Of a DNA stretch of 64,000 bases, positions 26,827-35,039 are shown in pieces (the stretch's first letter is position 1; the number at the start of each line of letters is the position of its first letter). The DNA is from Anaerotruncus rubiinfantis (lineage in GTDB: Bacteria > Bacillota > Clostridia > Oscillospirales > Ruminococcaceae): NCBI RefSeq assembly GCF_900078395.1, contig NZ_FKLA01000009.1:1130614-1194613 (forward strand). The letters are read 5' to 3'. Made by a program: the position numbers and the translations under genes. The notes beneath the pieces are model-generated. The model searched no databases, was not told where the DNA came from, and saw only the letters and a program-made list of their open reading frames with translations.

Positions 26827-27846
26827 ATGGAACAGTGCCGGTTTGGGATCATTGGGCCGGGAGGCATCGCGGAAAAATTCGCTGGAACCTTCCAGATGGG
26901 GCTGGTAAAAAAAGCAAAGCTTACCGCGGTTGCCTCACGCAGCCCGGCAAAAGCCGAGGCGTTTGCAGAAAAATATCATATCCCGCGCGTCTGCGCGGGA
27001 TATGATGCGCTGCTCGCGGACCCACAGGTCGACGCGGTATATATCGCCGTCACCAACCAGGCGCATTACGATTGCTGCATGCGCAGCATCGCGGCGGGTA
27101 AGCATGTGCTGTGCGAAAAGCCGCTGGCGATGACTGCCCGCGAAGCAAAGGAACTCGCACGGGCCGCGCGTGAAAAGGGCGTTTTCCTGATGGAGGCGAT
27201 GTGGAGCCGTTTTTTGCCCGCGACGAACGCCGCGCTCGGCTGGGTGCGGCAGGGCCGTATCGGCAGTCTGCGTGCGGTGAGCGCGTCGCTTTGCGCATGC
27301 CGCCCCCAGGAGGGCTATCCACGCCTGTATGACCCGGCGCTCGGCGGCGGCGCGCTGTACGATCTGGGGGTCTATGGGATTGAATTTGTCCAGCTGTTCG
27401 CCAAAAACAGGGAACTTTCCGGCATTCGGACGACGCTGGTGCCCTCCGGCACCGGTGTGGACGGTGCGGCGTTCCTGCATCTTTCCTATGCGGACGGGCT
27501 GGTGGGGGAAGTAAAATGCGCGGTTACCTTCCATGCGCGCAACGAGGCCTATCTCTGCGGCGACAAAGGCTATATCCGGATCGCTCCGTGGTTCCATTAT
27601 GCCCAGAAAGCGGAGCTTTTCACCGAACCGATGGCGCCGAGCTCGGCTTACGAATTGCAGGAACCTGCGGACGTTTTTCTTTCGCCCACGCCGTCCGGCT
27701 TCGAATTCCAGATTGAACATGCGGCGCAGTGTATCCGCGCCGGGAAGATGGAAAGCGAAATCATGCCGCTGGCGGATACCGTCGAGGCGGCGGGGATATT
27801 TGATCGGGCGCTTGCCGCTTTACAGAAGGAAACGACCCTTTTATAA
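26827..27846 (+). CDS. Gfo/Idh/MocA-family oxidoreductase (dihydrodiol dehydrogenase type)
   Basis: A 339-residue NAD(P)-dependent dehydrogenase. It has the Rossmann loop FGIIGPGGIA (6-15), the EKP motif with Lys98 (HVLCEKPLAMTA) and the segment GVFLMEAMWSRFLPA that marks the subgroup similar to dimeric dihydrodiol/xylose dehydrogenases. It could oxidise a free aldose to the lactone, feeding the flanking dehydratases. GAAAGGAG lies eight bases before ATG 26827; an in-frame upstream start has no ribosome site. The 143-base gap before it shows no obvious terminator. Confidence 0.85.
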   Translation: MEQCRFGIIGPGGIAEKFAGTFQMGLVKKAKLTAVASRSPAKAEAFAEKYHIPRVCAGYDALLADPQVDAVYIAVTNQAHYDCCMRSIAAGKHVLCEKPLAMTAREAKELARAAREKGVFLMEAMWSRFLPATNAALGWVRQGRIGSLRAVSASLCACRPQEGYPRLYDPALGGGALYDLGVYGIEFVQLFAKNRELSGIRTTLVPSGTGVDGAAFLHLSYADGLVGEVKCAVTFHARNEAYLCGDKGYIRIAPWFHYAQKAELFTEPMAPSSAYELQEPADVFLSPTPSGFEFQIEHAAQCIRAGKMESEIMPLADTVEAAGIFDRALAALQKETTLL

Positions 27847-27894
27847 TGAAAAACAGGAAGCAAAATTTTGAAAAGAGACGGAGTCGATGCGAAC

Positions 27895-29627
27895 ATGACC
27901 AGTCAGGAAATCCGAAAGCTCGCGCCGGAGATGGATCCGCTGCGCATAGGCATGGGATGGACGGTTGAAGATCTTGAAAAACCACAGATCATGGTGGAAA
28001 GCACCTTTGGAGACAGCCACCCGGGCAGCGCGCACCTGCTGCGGTTTGTCGACAGCGCGGCCGTGGGCGTGCGGCCGCGGGCGGCCGCGCGGCCGCGGGC
28101 GGCCGCGCGGCGCGTTATTTTGCGACTGATATCTGCGACGGCATGGCCCAGGGCCACGACGGCATCAACTATTCGCTTGCCTCACGGGATACCATCTGCA
28201 ACCTCATTGAGATCCATGCAAACGCCACGCCTTTTGACGCGGGCGTGTTCATCTCAAGCTGCGACAAGGCGGTCCCGTCCCATCTGATGGCGGTCGGACG
28301 GATCAATATCCCGTCGATCATCGTCACTGGCGGTGTTATGGAGGCGGGTCCGGATCTGCTCACCCTCGAGCAGATCGGAAAGTACAGCGCCATGTACGAA
28401 CGCGGCGAGATCACCGCCGAACAGCTCACCTATTATAAACACCATGCCTGTCCTTCCTGCGGGGCCTGCTCCTTTATGGGCACCGCCTCGACCATGCAGG
28501 TCATGGCGGAAGCGCTCGGGTTGATGCTGCCCGGCAGCGCGCTGATGCCCGCCACCTGCGAGGATCTGAATGAGGTCGCGGTGCGCGCGGGAAAACAGGC
28601 GGTTGCGCTTGCCAAACTGGGACTGCGCCCCCGCGACATGGTCACGCTCCAGTCCTTTGAAAACGCGATCATGGTGCACGCGGCCATTTCGGGTTCCTCC
28701 AACTCGCTTTTGCATATCCCGGCTGCAGCGCACGAATTCGGTATCGAAATTGACGCGGACACCTTCGACCGGATGCACCGCGGCGCCCACTATCTGCTCG
28801 ACATCCGGCCGGCCGGCCGCTGGCCCGCTGAATATTTCTATTATGCGGGCGGTGTGCCGCGGGTGATGGAGGAGATCAAATCGATGCTCCATCTCGACGT
28901 GATGACTGTCACAGGCAAAACACTCGGTGAAAATCTGGAAGAGCTCAAACAGAACGGTTTCTATGAGCGCTGCGACGAGCTGCTCGCAAAGACCGGCTGC
29001 GGGCGCACCGACATTATCCGCACCTTCGATACTGCGATCGGCACCGATGGAAGCATCGCGATTTTGAAGGGGAACCTTGCGCCGGAGGGCGCGGAGATCA
29101 AACACACCGCCTGCCCGAAGGAGATGTTCCGCGCGGTGCTGCGCGCGCGGCCATTTGACTCCGAAGAGGAGGCCATCGATGCGGTGCTTCATCACCGGAT
29201 TCTGCCAGGCGACGCGGTCTTTATCCGCTATGAAGGCCCGAAGGGTTCCGGCATGCCGGAGATGTTCTACACCGGGGAAGCGATCTCCTCCGATCCCAAG
29301 CTGTCGGCTTCGATCGCCCTCATCACCGACGGCCGGTTTTCGGGCGCGTCGAAAGGCCCGATGATTGGGCATGTATCGCCTGAAGCTGCGGACGGCGGCC
29401 CGATCGCGCTGGTGGAGGAGGGCGATCTCATCGAAATCGATATCCCGAACCGGCGGCTGGCCGTCGTTGGCGTAGGTGGGGAGCGGATGGAGCCGGATGC
29501 GGTTGAGCAGGTTCTGGCCCAGCGCAGAGCGGCATGGAAACCCCGCGAATCGAAATATAAACACGGCGTGCTGAAGATTTTTTCCGAGCACGCGGTTTCT
29601 CCCATGAAGGGCGGGTATATGGAATAA
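27895..29627 (+). pseudogene. Second IlvD/Edd-family dehydratase, frameshifted
   Basis: The 5' frame (from ATG 27895; LRIGMGW, STFGDSHPGSAH) covers about 60 residues. Near 28071 the family reading continues in a different frame (GRAARYFATDICDGMAQGHDGI, then an intact frame to 29627 ending HAVSPMKGGYME). One base is missing, or two extra, inside a duplicated 18-bp GC-only unit. A start at 28143 would lack the first cluster cysteine (in TDICDG), so the 3' part alone should be inactive. Cys in SSCDK and CPSCGACSFMGT remain. A sequencing or assembly error in the GC-rich repeat is possible; if so this is a full-length dehydratase of about 577 residues. It directly follows the oxidoreductase gene. 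Confidence 0.82.
28071..28106. repeat. 18-bp tandem duplication made of four NotI sites
   Basis: Two identical 18-base copies (28071-28088 and 28089-28106) consist of overlapping GCGGCCGC palindromes at 28071, 28081, 28089 and 28099. The duplication lies at the frameshift of the second IlvD/Edd gene and encodes AAAGGR twice in the downstream frame. Confidence 0.85.
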
Positions 29628-29642
29628 CTCAATTGCAACCGA

Positions 29643-29677
29643 CGCCCGGCAGAGATGCCGGGCGCCGGTTTGTTTTT
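29643..29677 (+). terminator. Terminator at the end of the sugar-acid operon
   Basis: Stem GCCCGGC/GCCGGGC around AGAGAT is followed by GCCGGTTTGTTTTTT. The T-rich tract is a few bases from the stem, so the strength is moderate. Confidence 0.6.
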
Positions 29678-29731
29678 TCGGTCTGTCGAAGGGCACTGGT
29701 TTTTCATATTCTGGGGAAAAGGGGTGAAAGG

Positions 29732-30191
29732 ATGGAAACCACGGAGAATACCGGAGCGGCGGCCGGTTTGGATGTATTGAAACAGCAGTATGAAACCGTC
29801 TCCCAGGCGCTGGATTATATGGGGCTTGTGGTCGCGGCGGTCCTGGTGAATTATTTTACGGTGTTTATGCAAAAAGAAGCGGGTCCTTGCGGCGATCAAT
29901 GGGGAGGAAGACCCGCTTGCGGAGCGCGATCTCTTTCCATTTGAGATCACTGCGGCGATAATGATTCTGAGCGCGTCATCCTTTTTTCTGGGACTTTCGG
30001 GCGAAGCGCTGGAAAATCCGGTGGACGATCCTATTGAAGGGGAGCGCTTGCAGCTGAACAATCTGATCAATGCACTGGTGATGCTGGCGGCAATTGTCAG
30101 GATCTATAATCTGGCCCTCCTTTCTCCAGGTCCCCAGACACCGCAACAAGAGGAGGAAAACGAGATCGAAGAGGAGGAAACTGTCCTATAA
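29732..30191 (+). pseudogene. Small membrane protein, one-base frameshift
   Basis: ATG 29732 follows GGGGTGAAAGG. The first frame gives a helix (about residues 28-47, YMGLVVAAVLVNYFTVFMQK) and then breaks. Deleting one A from the five-A run at 29871-29875 restores one frame of about 152 residues through FPFEITAAIMILSASSFFLGL and a third hydrophobic segment (NALVMLAAIVRIYNLALL), ending in an acidic tail EEEENEIEEEE-type. I do not recognise the family. The shift may be a real mutation, a homopolymer read error, or slippage. It stands between two hairpins. Confidence 0.6.
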
Positions 30192-30213
30192 ATGGGCTTT
30201 GGATATAGCGGGA

Positions 30214-30248
30214 TACGGCGGGATGCGTTTTAAATGCATCCCGCCGTA
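30214..30248 (+). terminator. Hairpin after the small membrane-protein gene
   Basis: A 13-bp stem (TACGGCGGGATGC and complement) with a 9-base T/A-rich loop, without a clear following T-run. It is a probable weak terminator or 3' stabiliser. Confidence 0.45.
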
Positions 30249-30327
30249 ATGTTTCACTGATAATTAATTATTCTAAAAATCTATAGATATCATGAAATAA
30301 ATGTATCGTTTATTCTTGTTAGTAATA

Positions 30328-30356
30328 TTGACACTGTGATATGCACAAATTATAAT
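30328..30356 (+). promoter_or_regulatory. Perfect sigma-A promoter of the ureide/amide operon
   Basis: TTGACA (30328-30333), exactly 17 bases, then TATAAT (30351-30356). The start would be near 30363, giving a leader of about 45 bases to the ATG at 30409. Confidence 0.85.
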
Positions 30357-30408
30357 GAGGATACAGGAAAACATTGGAGAATATTGATAGTGGAGAGGCT
30401 GTGATAGA

Positions 30409-31959
30409 ATGAAGCTTGCTTTGATCCAACTGCAAGGGCATGATATCTCTGATTACCGCGAGACATTGGAGGAGATCCTCCAGATGACCGAACAGGCCTG
30501 CCAATCCGGCGCGGACCTTGTGCTTCTGCCCGAATGCGCCTATCCCGCCTACTACATTGGGCTGGATGAAACGCGGGACTCCCTGAGGGAAACCATCCGC
30601 CTGCTGGACGCGCTTTCCGCTCTGGCAAAACTTTACCGCAGCTACATAGTGATTGGAATTGCGCTGGAGGAGGGCGGAGAGCTTTATAACAGCGCGGTGG
30701 TCTTTGACCGCACAGGCGCGCTGGCCAACCGCGCCGACAAATCCAACCTCTGGCATTTTGACCGCAAATGGTTTGCCGCCGGCCGGCCCGCACAGGTATT
30801 TGATACTGATTTTGGCCGGGTCGGCGTGATGGTTTGCGCGGACGGACGCATCCCGGAGATTGCGCGGCTTCTGCGCCTGAAGGGCGCGGGGCTGATTCTG
30901 GACTGCGTCAATCTGGTGGCTTCCGCGGCCAGCCCGCAGCAGCTGACAAACCAGCAGTATCAGTTCATCCTGCAGGCGCGCGCAAAGGAAAACGGGGTCT
31001 ATATTGCCGTCTGCGACAAGGCCGGTGTGGAAAGCGGTGTAATCACCTTTTTGGGCCGCAGCTTTATCACGGCGCCGGATGGGAGTATGCCGGTTCAGTG
31101 TTCTCCGGACAGAGCGGAGATCCGCATATGTGAACTCGATCTGCCCCGCCCACCGGTCCAAGCCGCGCCGCGCCGCCCATCGCTGTATAGTGCCCTGACG
31201 CGGGAAACGGATGCGCTTCCAGTTGCGGAGCTTGTCAATCGCGCCTATCGCTTACAGGATCTTACAATTTACACCTCACTGGTGCGCTATGCTTATGAGG
31301 ACAAGACGGCTTATCTGGCCAAGGCATGTGAATACATCCAAATCTGTGAAGGGATCGACGCGGGATTGATCGTACTTCCTCCCTATGAAGGCCCTTTGGA
31401 TTGCGAAGATCTCTCCTGTCTGTCCAAAAGCCTGCACGGCCAGGCGATTGTGGCGGTTGGGATTGGGGAGAACGGTGGAAAAAAAGCTGTTTTCCTGCAA
31501 AAGGATCGGATGATCGGCGAACTTTACAGCACCCATCTGGAGGGCTCGCCGCCACAGACGAAAATCCAGGCATTGAAACTTACCGAGAGTATCCGGGTGT
31601 CCGCCCTGTTTGACCGCGAAATTGAGATCCCGGAGATCGCCCGCTGTGCCATGCTGGAGGGCGCTGACCTGATCCTCTGGTTTGACGGGAGTGGGGAGGA
31701 CGCGTTCTATCTCAAATGGATGCAAACCCGGGCCGCTGAAAACAAGATGTTCGTGGCGCGCAGCGCCGCTTGCAGCCAGGATGATTACAGCGTTCTGGTG
31801 AATCCGGACGGCGGCGTCATCTGCACAACCTTCCAAACGCGGGAGCATACCGCTTCCGGACTGGTCAACACTGCCCTGAGCAAATCAAAGGACGTTGTAC
31901 CGGGCACCAACATTGTATTTCACCGCATACCAGATTTTTATAAGGAGCTAATCGTATGA
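30409..31959 (+). CDS. Tandem nitrilase-fold protein (one active, one degenerate domain)
   Basis: A 516-residue protein with two carbon-nitrogen hydrolase domains. The N-terminal domain (about 1-245) keeps the Glu-Lys-Cys triad: Glu42 (LPECAYP), Lys111 (ADKSNLW) and Cys143 (MVCADGRIPE). The C-terminal domain (about 285-510) keeps the fold but has lost the triad: LPPYEG (323-328) replaces LPE, STHLEG (374-379) replaces the Lys strand, and ALFDREIEIPE (399-409) has Phe401 for Cys. The reaction is probably hydrolysis of an N-carbamoyl or other amide, fitting the cyclic-amide hydrolase that follows with a four-base ATGA overlap. GGAGAGG precedes the ATG. Confidence 0.86.
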   Translation: MKLALIQLQGHDISDYRETLEEILQMTEQACQSGADLVLLPECAYPAYYIGLDETRDSLRETIRLLDALSALAKLYRSYIVIGIALEEGGELYNSAVVFDRTGALANRADKSNLWHFDRKWFAAGRPAQVFDTDFGRVGVMVCADGRIPEIARLLRLKGAGLILDCVNLVASAASPQQLTNQQYQFILQARAKENGVYIAVCDKAGVESGVITFLGRSFITAPDGSMPVQCSPDRAEIRICELDLPRPPVQAAPRRPSLYSALTRETDALPVAELVNRAYRLQDLTIYTSLVRYAYEDKTAYLAKACEYIQICEGIDAGLIVLPPYEGPLDCEDLSCLSKSLHGQAIVAVGIGENGGKKAVFLQKDRMIGELYSTHLEGSPPQTKIQALKLTESIRVSALFDREIEIPEIARCAMLEGADLILWFDGSGEDAFYLKWMQTRAAENKMFVARSAACSQDDYSVLVNPDGGVICTTFQTREHTASGLVNTALSKSKDVVPGTNIVFHRIPDFYKELIV

Positions 31960-33320
31960 AAAAGGGAGATTTACTGTTCCAAAACGCTGTCGTTGTCTCA
32001 TCCAAAAGCAGCATTCCCGCGGATATCCTTGTCCGTGATGGGAAAATCGAGGCGCTGCTCGCACCTGGAAGCGGATGTGAAGCTGCCGAAGTGATCGACG
32101 TCGGCGGACGTTATATCATGCCCGGATGTGTGGACGGGCACACCCATATGATGGACCCCGGCTATACCGACCGGGAGGAATTCACCACCGGGACGATGGC
32201 AGCCGCTGTCGGCGGAATCACCACCGCAATCGACCATCACCGGACCTTGCCGGCAGTCTATTCGGTGGAGCCGCTGCTGGAGAAGATTACATATCTTTCG
32301 GATAAGTCCTGCGTTGACTTCGGCCTGAAGGGCGGCATTTCACCGGAAAATACCGCGGAACTGCAAGCCATGTGGGATGCGGGGATCACTGGGTTCAAGA
32401 CGTTTACCTGTAATCTGCACGGCGTCAAGGCGATGCACACCGCGTTCCTGATGCGCAGTTTCACAGAGGTTGCCCGCATGGATGGCACGGTGCTGATCCA
32501 CTGTGAGGACGACGGTATCTGCCAGTATGAGGAAGATACCCTGCGCGCCGCGGGCCGCACGGATTATCATTCCCAGTGGGAATGGCGCTCCAAGCTTGCT
32601 GAACGGGTGGCGGTGGAAACGGTCATCGAAATCGCGAAGGAAACCGGCTGCCGGGTCAATATCGCCCACGTCAGCCAGCCGGAGCTGCTTCGCCTGCTCC
32701 ATCAGGCGCGGGAGGAAGGTTACCGGACCTATGCGGAAAGCTGCCCGCACTATTTTAACCTCACCGTTGAAGATTTGGAGAAAAAAGGTCCGTGGGTAAA
32801 ATTCACGCCGCCGATGAACACCGCGGAAAAGGTGGAGGAGCTGTGGAAACTTTTTGATCTGGGTTATGTCACCACCATAGGTTCCGATCACTGTCCGTAT
32901 CCAAAGGAACAGAAACTCCCGGGTGAAAAGAACATTTGGGATGCGCCGAACGGCATCCCGGGTGTGGAAACTTCCCTGCGGCTGATGCTCAACGGCGTCA
33001 GTCAGAAAAAAACAACCCTGAACCGCATCGTGGAGTGCATGTGCGAGAATCCCGCAAAACTTTATGGCGTTTTCCCGAAAAAGGGCCACATTGCAGTCGG
33101 AGCGGACGCCGATCTGGTGCTCCTGGATATGGATAAGGAGGAGGTCATCAGCAACGACCGTATCGTATCCAAATGTAAATGGTCCCCGTTTGACGGCAAG
33201 ACCGTCAAAGGAGTCCCCGCCGCTGTCTATCTGCGTGGAAAACTGGTTGCGAAAGATGGAAAATTCGTTGGACAGGTCGGATACGGACAGTTTGTGCATC
33301 GTATCAAACCTTGCATCTAA
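31956..33320 (+). CDS. Cyclic amidohydrolase (allantoinase/hydantoinase/dihydroorotase family)
   Basis: A 454-residue binuclear-zinc hydrolase that opens cyclic ureides or imides. Metal ligands are visible: GHTHMMDP (HxH), carboxylated Lys in GFKTFTC, His in LIHCEDDG and NIAHVSQ, and Asp in GSDHCPY. The HMMDPGYTDREEF and AIDHHRT segments look closest to allantoinase-like members, but hydantoin or another ureide is equally possible. Its ATG overlaps the nitrilase stop as ATGA, so the two are made together: ring opening, then removal of the carbamoyl or amide group. A TRAP transporter follows. Confidence 0.86.
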   Translation: MKKGDLLFQNAVVVSSKSSIPADILVRDGKIEALLAPGSGCEAAEVIDVGGRYIMPGCVDGHTHMMDPGYTDREEFTTGTMAAAVGGITTAIDHHRTLPAVYSVEPLLEKITYLSDKSCVDFGLKGGISPENTAELQAMWDAGITGFKTFTCNLHGVKAMHTAFLMRSFTEVARMDGTVLIHCEDDGICQYEEDTLRAAGRTDYHSQWEWRSKLAERVAVETVIEIAKETGCRVNIAHVSQPELLRLLHQAREEGYRTYAESCPHYFNLTVEDLEKKGPWVKFTPPMNTAEKVEELWKLFDLGYVTTIGSDHCPYPKEQKLPGEKNIWDAPNGIPGVETSLRLMLNGVSQKKTTLNRIVECMCENPAKLYGVFPKKGHIAVGADADLVLLDMDKEEVISNDRIVSKCKWSPFDGKTVKGVPAAVYLRGKLVAKDGKFVGQVGYGQFVHRIKPCI

Positions 33321-33361
33321 ATCGAACAGAAATAGTGTCCCAGAATTGAAGGAGGATCTAT

Positions 33362-34450
33362 ATGAAAAGAAAAATGTTTGCTATTGCCGTGTTTGTGCTG
33401 GCCGCCGCGCTTTCGTTTTCCGCCTGCGCGGGCACACAGCAGCCCGCAGCGGAACCCTCTGCCGCAGGTCAGCCCGCCGCTTCCAGCGCACAGCCCGCGC
33501 CCGGTGAAAAGATCACGATGAAAATCAGCCATGTTTCTTCCCCGGGCAGCGCGCGCGACCTCGGCTGCCAGAAGCTGAAGGAAGTAGTGGAGGCCACCGT
33601 CGGAGACAAGGTGGAGGCGCAGGTTTATCCTTCCTCCCAGCTCGGCGGGCAGCGTGACCAGGTGGAAGGGGCGCAGTTCGGCACAATTGAGTGTGTTGTC
33701 GTCCCGACCTCGTATCTGGGCGGCACCACCCCGATGATGACTCTGCTGGACACCCCGTACCTGCTGCCGGGAGATCCGGAGCAGCTCTACGAGCTTTACC
33801 ATTCTGACGCGATCAAAGCGCTGATGGACACAACGACCGAAAAGGGCTTCTATACCAAAGCGATCTGGCAGACCGGATACAAGGCGTGGACCGCCAACAA
33901 GCCGCTGATCGATCCGGCGGAGATGCAGGGGCTGAAGGTGCGCGTCATGAACTCGCCCATCCTCTTTAAGCAGGCGGAGATCCTCGGCGCCAGCCCGATC
34001 ACTATGGATTTCTCAGAAACCTATGGCGCGCTGCAGAACAAGGCGCTTGATGGTCAGGAAAACCCGATCGACACCATTTATGATATGAAGTTCCATGAAG
34101 TACAGACCGATATCACCATTACCAATCATGCGGGTCTCGACCAGGTTGTACTGGTCAACAAGGCATGGTTCGACGGGCTTCCGGACGATGTGAAGGCCGC
34201 CATTGACGATGGTATCCAGCAGGGCGGGCGCGTCTGCCTGGACGAAACCCTTGCCCTTGCAGAAAAGGACCGGCAGCTGATTTTAGACACCGGTAAGACT
34301 GCGATCCATGACCTCACCGAGGATCAGCTCAATGCCTGGAAAGAAGCGATGAAACCGGTACAGGAGTTTGCCCGTACCAGCCAGGGCGACGCAGGCGCTG
34401 CGATTTATGATGCCATTGTGGAAACCCGGAAAAGCATCACCGGGGAATAA
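33362..34450 (+). CDS. TRAP transporter solute-binding lipoprotein DctP (ureide operon)
   Basis: A 362-residue DctP-type binding protein with signal peptide and lipobox (LSFSAC, Cys at about 22), a Pro/Ala/Ser linker and a binding fold with SSQLGGQRDQVEGAQFGTIE and LKVRVMNSPIL (gripping Arg). It is only moderately similar to the island copy at 21.5 kb, so the two bind different ligands. GAAGGAGG precedes the ATG. Placed after the cyclic amidohydrolase, its cargo is probably the substrate of that enzyme or a related carboxylate. Confidence 0.92.
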   Translation: MKRKMFAIAVFVLAAALSFSACAGTQQPAAEPSAAGQPAASSAQPAPGEKITMKISHVSSPGSARDLGCQKLKEVVEATVGDKVEAQVYPSSQLGGQRDQVEGAQFGTIECVVVPTSYLGGTTPMMTLLDTPYLLPGDPEQLYELYHSDAIKALMDTTTEKGFYTKAIWQTGYKAWTANKPLIDPAEMQGLKVRVMNSPILFKQAEILGASPITMDFSETYGALQNKALDGQENPIDTIYDMKFHEVQTDITITNHAGLDQVVLVNKAWFDGLPDDVKAAIDDGIQQGGRVCLDETLALAEKDRQLILDTGKTAIHDLTEDQLNAWKEAMKPVQEFARTSQGDAGAAIYDAIVETRKSITGE

Positions 34451-34460
34451 CCGTCAGATC

Positions 34461-34491
34461 GGCAAGGCAATGAAAACTTCATTGCCTTGCC
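34461..34491 (+). promoter_or_regulatory. Intercistronic hairpin between dctP and dctQ (ureide operon)
   Basis: A perfect 14-bp stem (GGCAAGGCAATGAA, 34461-34474, and its complement 34478-34491) with a 3-base AAC loop fills most of the 67-base gap. There is no U-run. It occupies the same place as the hairpin in the other TRAP operon. Confidence 0.75.
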
Positions 34492-34517
34492 GCCTTGAAT
34501 CATAAGGAGGAGCACCG

Positions 34518-35039
34518 ATGAAAAATGCCGAAAAGAAAAGCATCCTGCGCCTGATTGACGATTCTACCGAAAAGATCGAAAATGTCGTCATGAGCGTGGG
34601 ACTGCTTTTCATCTCGATCATCGTATTCATAAATGTCATCACCCGTTATTTCTTCCAGATGTCGCTCACCTGGGTGGAGGAGCTTTCCAGATATGTCGTG
34701 GTGTGGGTCACCTTTTTTGGAATCAGTTCCTGCGCGCGATACGGCGAACACGTCAACGTCGACCTTGTGCCAAACCTGCTCAAAGGGTCCGCAAAATTTA
34801 TTCATCAGGTTCTGCTGTATCTTTTGTGTATGGGGATCTCGCTGTACATGACCTATATCAGCATCCAGTTTACCATCCTGCAGTATCAGGGCGGCAACAC
34901 CAGCATTGCCATCACCATCCCGATCTGGCTGATCTATCTGTCCACCAATATTGGTTTTGCGCTCATGAGCTATGTCTATCTGCGTAAGCTCATGGCAGTC
35001 ATTTCCAGCAGAAAAACCAAAAAGGAGGTAAGCTGCTGA
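34518..35039 (+). CDS. TRAP transporter small permease DctQ (ureide operon)
   Basis: A 173-residue protein with four predicted membrane helices. The DctQ signature is SLTWVEELSRYVVVWVTFFG (about 54-73), and the short loop with EHVNVD follows. TAAGGAGGAG precedes ATG 34518. The stop overlaps the dctM start by one base (TGATG), so the two permease subunits are translationally coupled. Confidence 0.9.
   Translation: MKNAEKKSILRLIDDSTEKIENVVMSVGLLFISIIVFINVITRYFFQMSLTWVEELSRYVVVWVTFFGISSCARYGEHVNVDLVPNLLKGSAKFIHQVLLYLLCMGISLYMTYISIQFTILQYQGGNTSIAITIPIWLIYLSTNIGFALMSYVYLRKLMAVISSRKTKKEVSC

Noticed and set aside
28143..29627. Independent gene starting at 28143
   Set aside because: The start has no Shine-Dalgarno and the protein would lack the family N-terminus and the first cluster cysteine, which are encoded upstream in frame.
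29633..29731. Extension of the small membrane protein upstream of ATG 29732
   Set aside because: The frame is open but lies over the terminator of the previous operon and has no ribosome site; GGGGTGAAAGG immediately precedes 29732.
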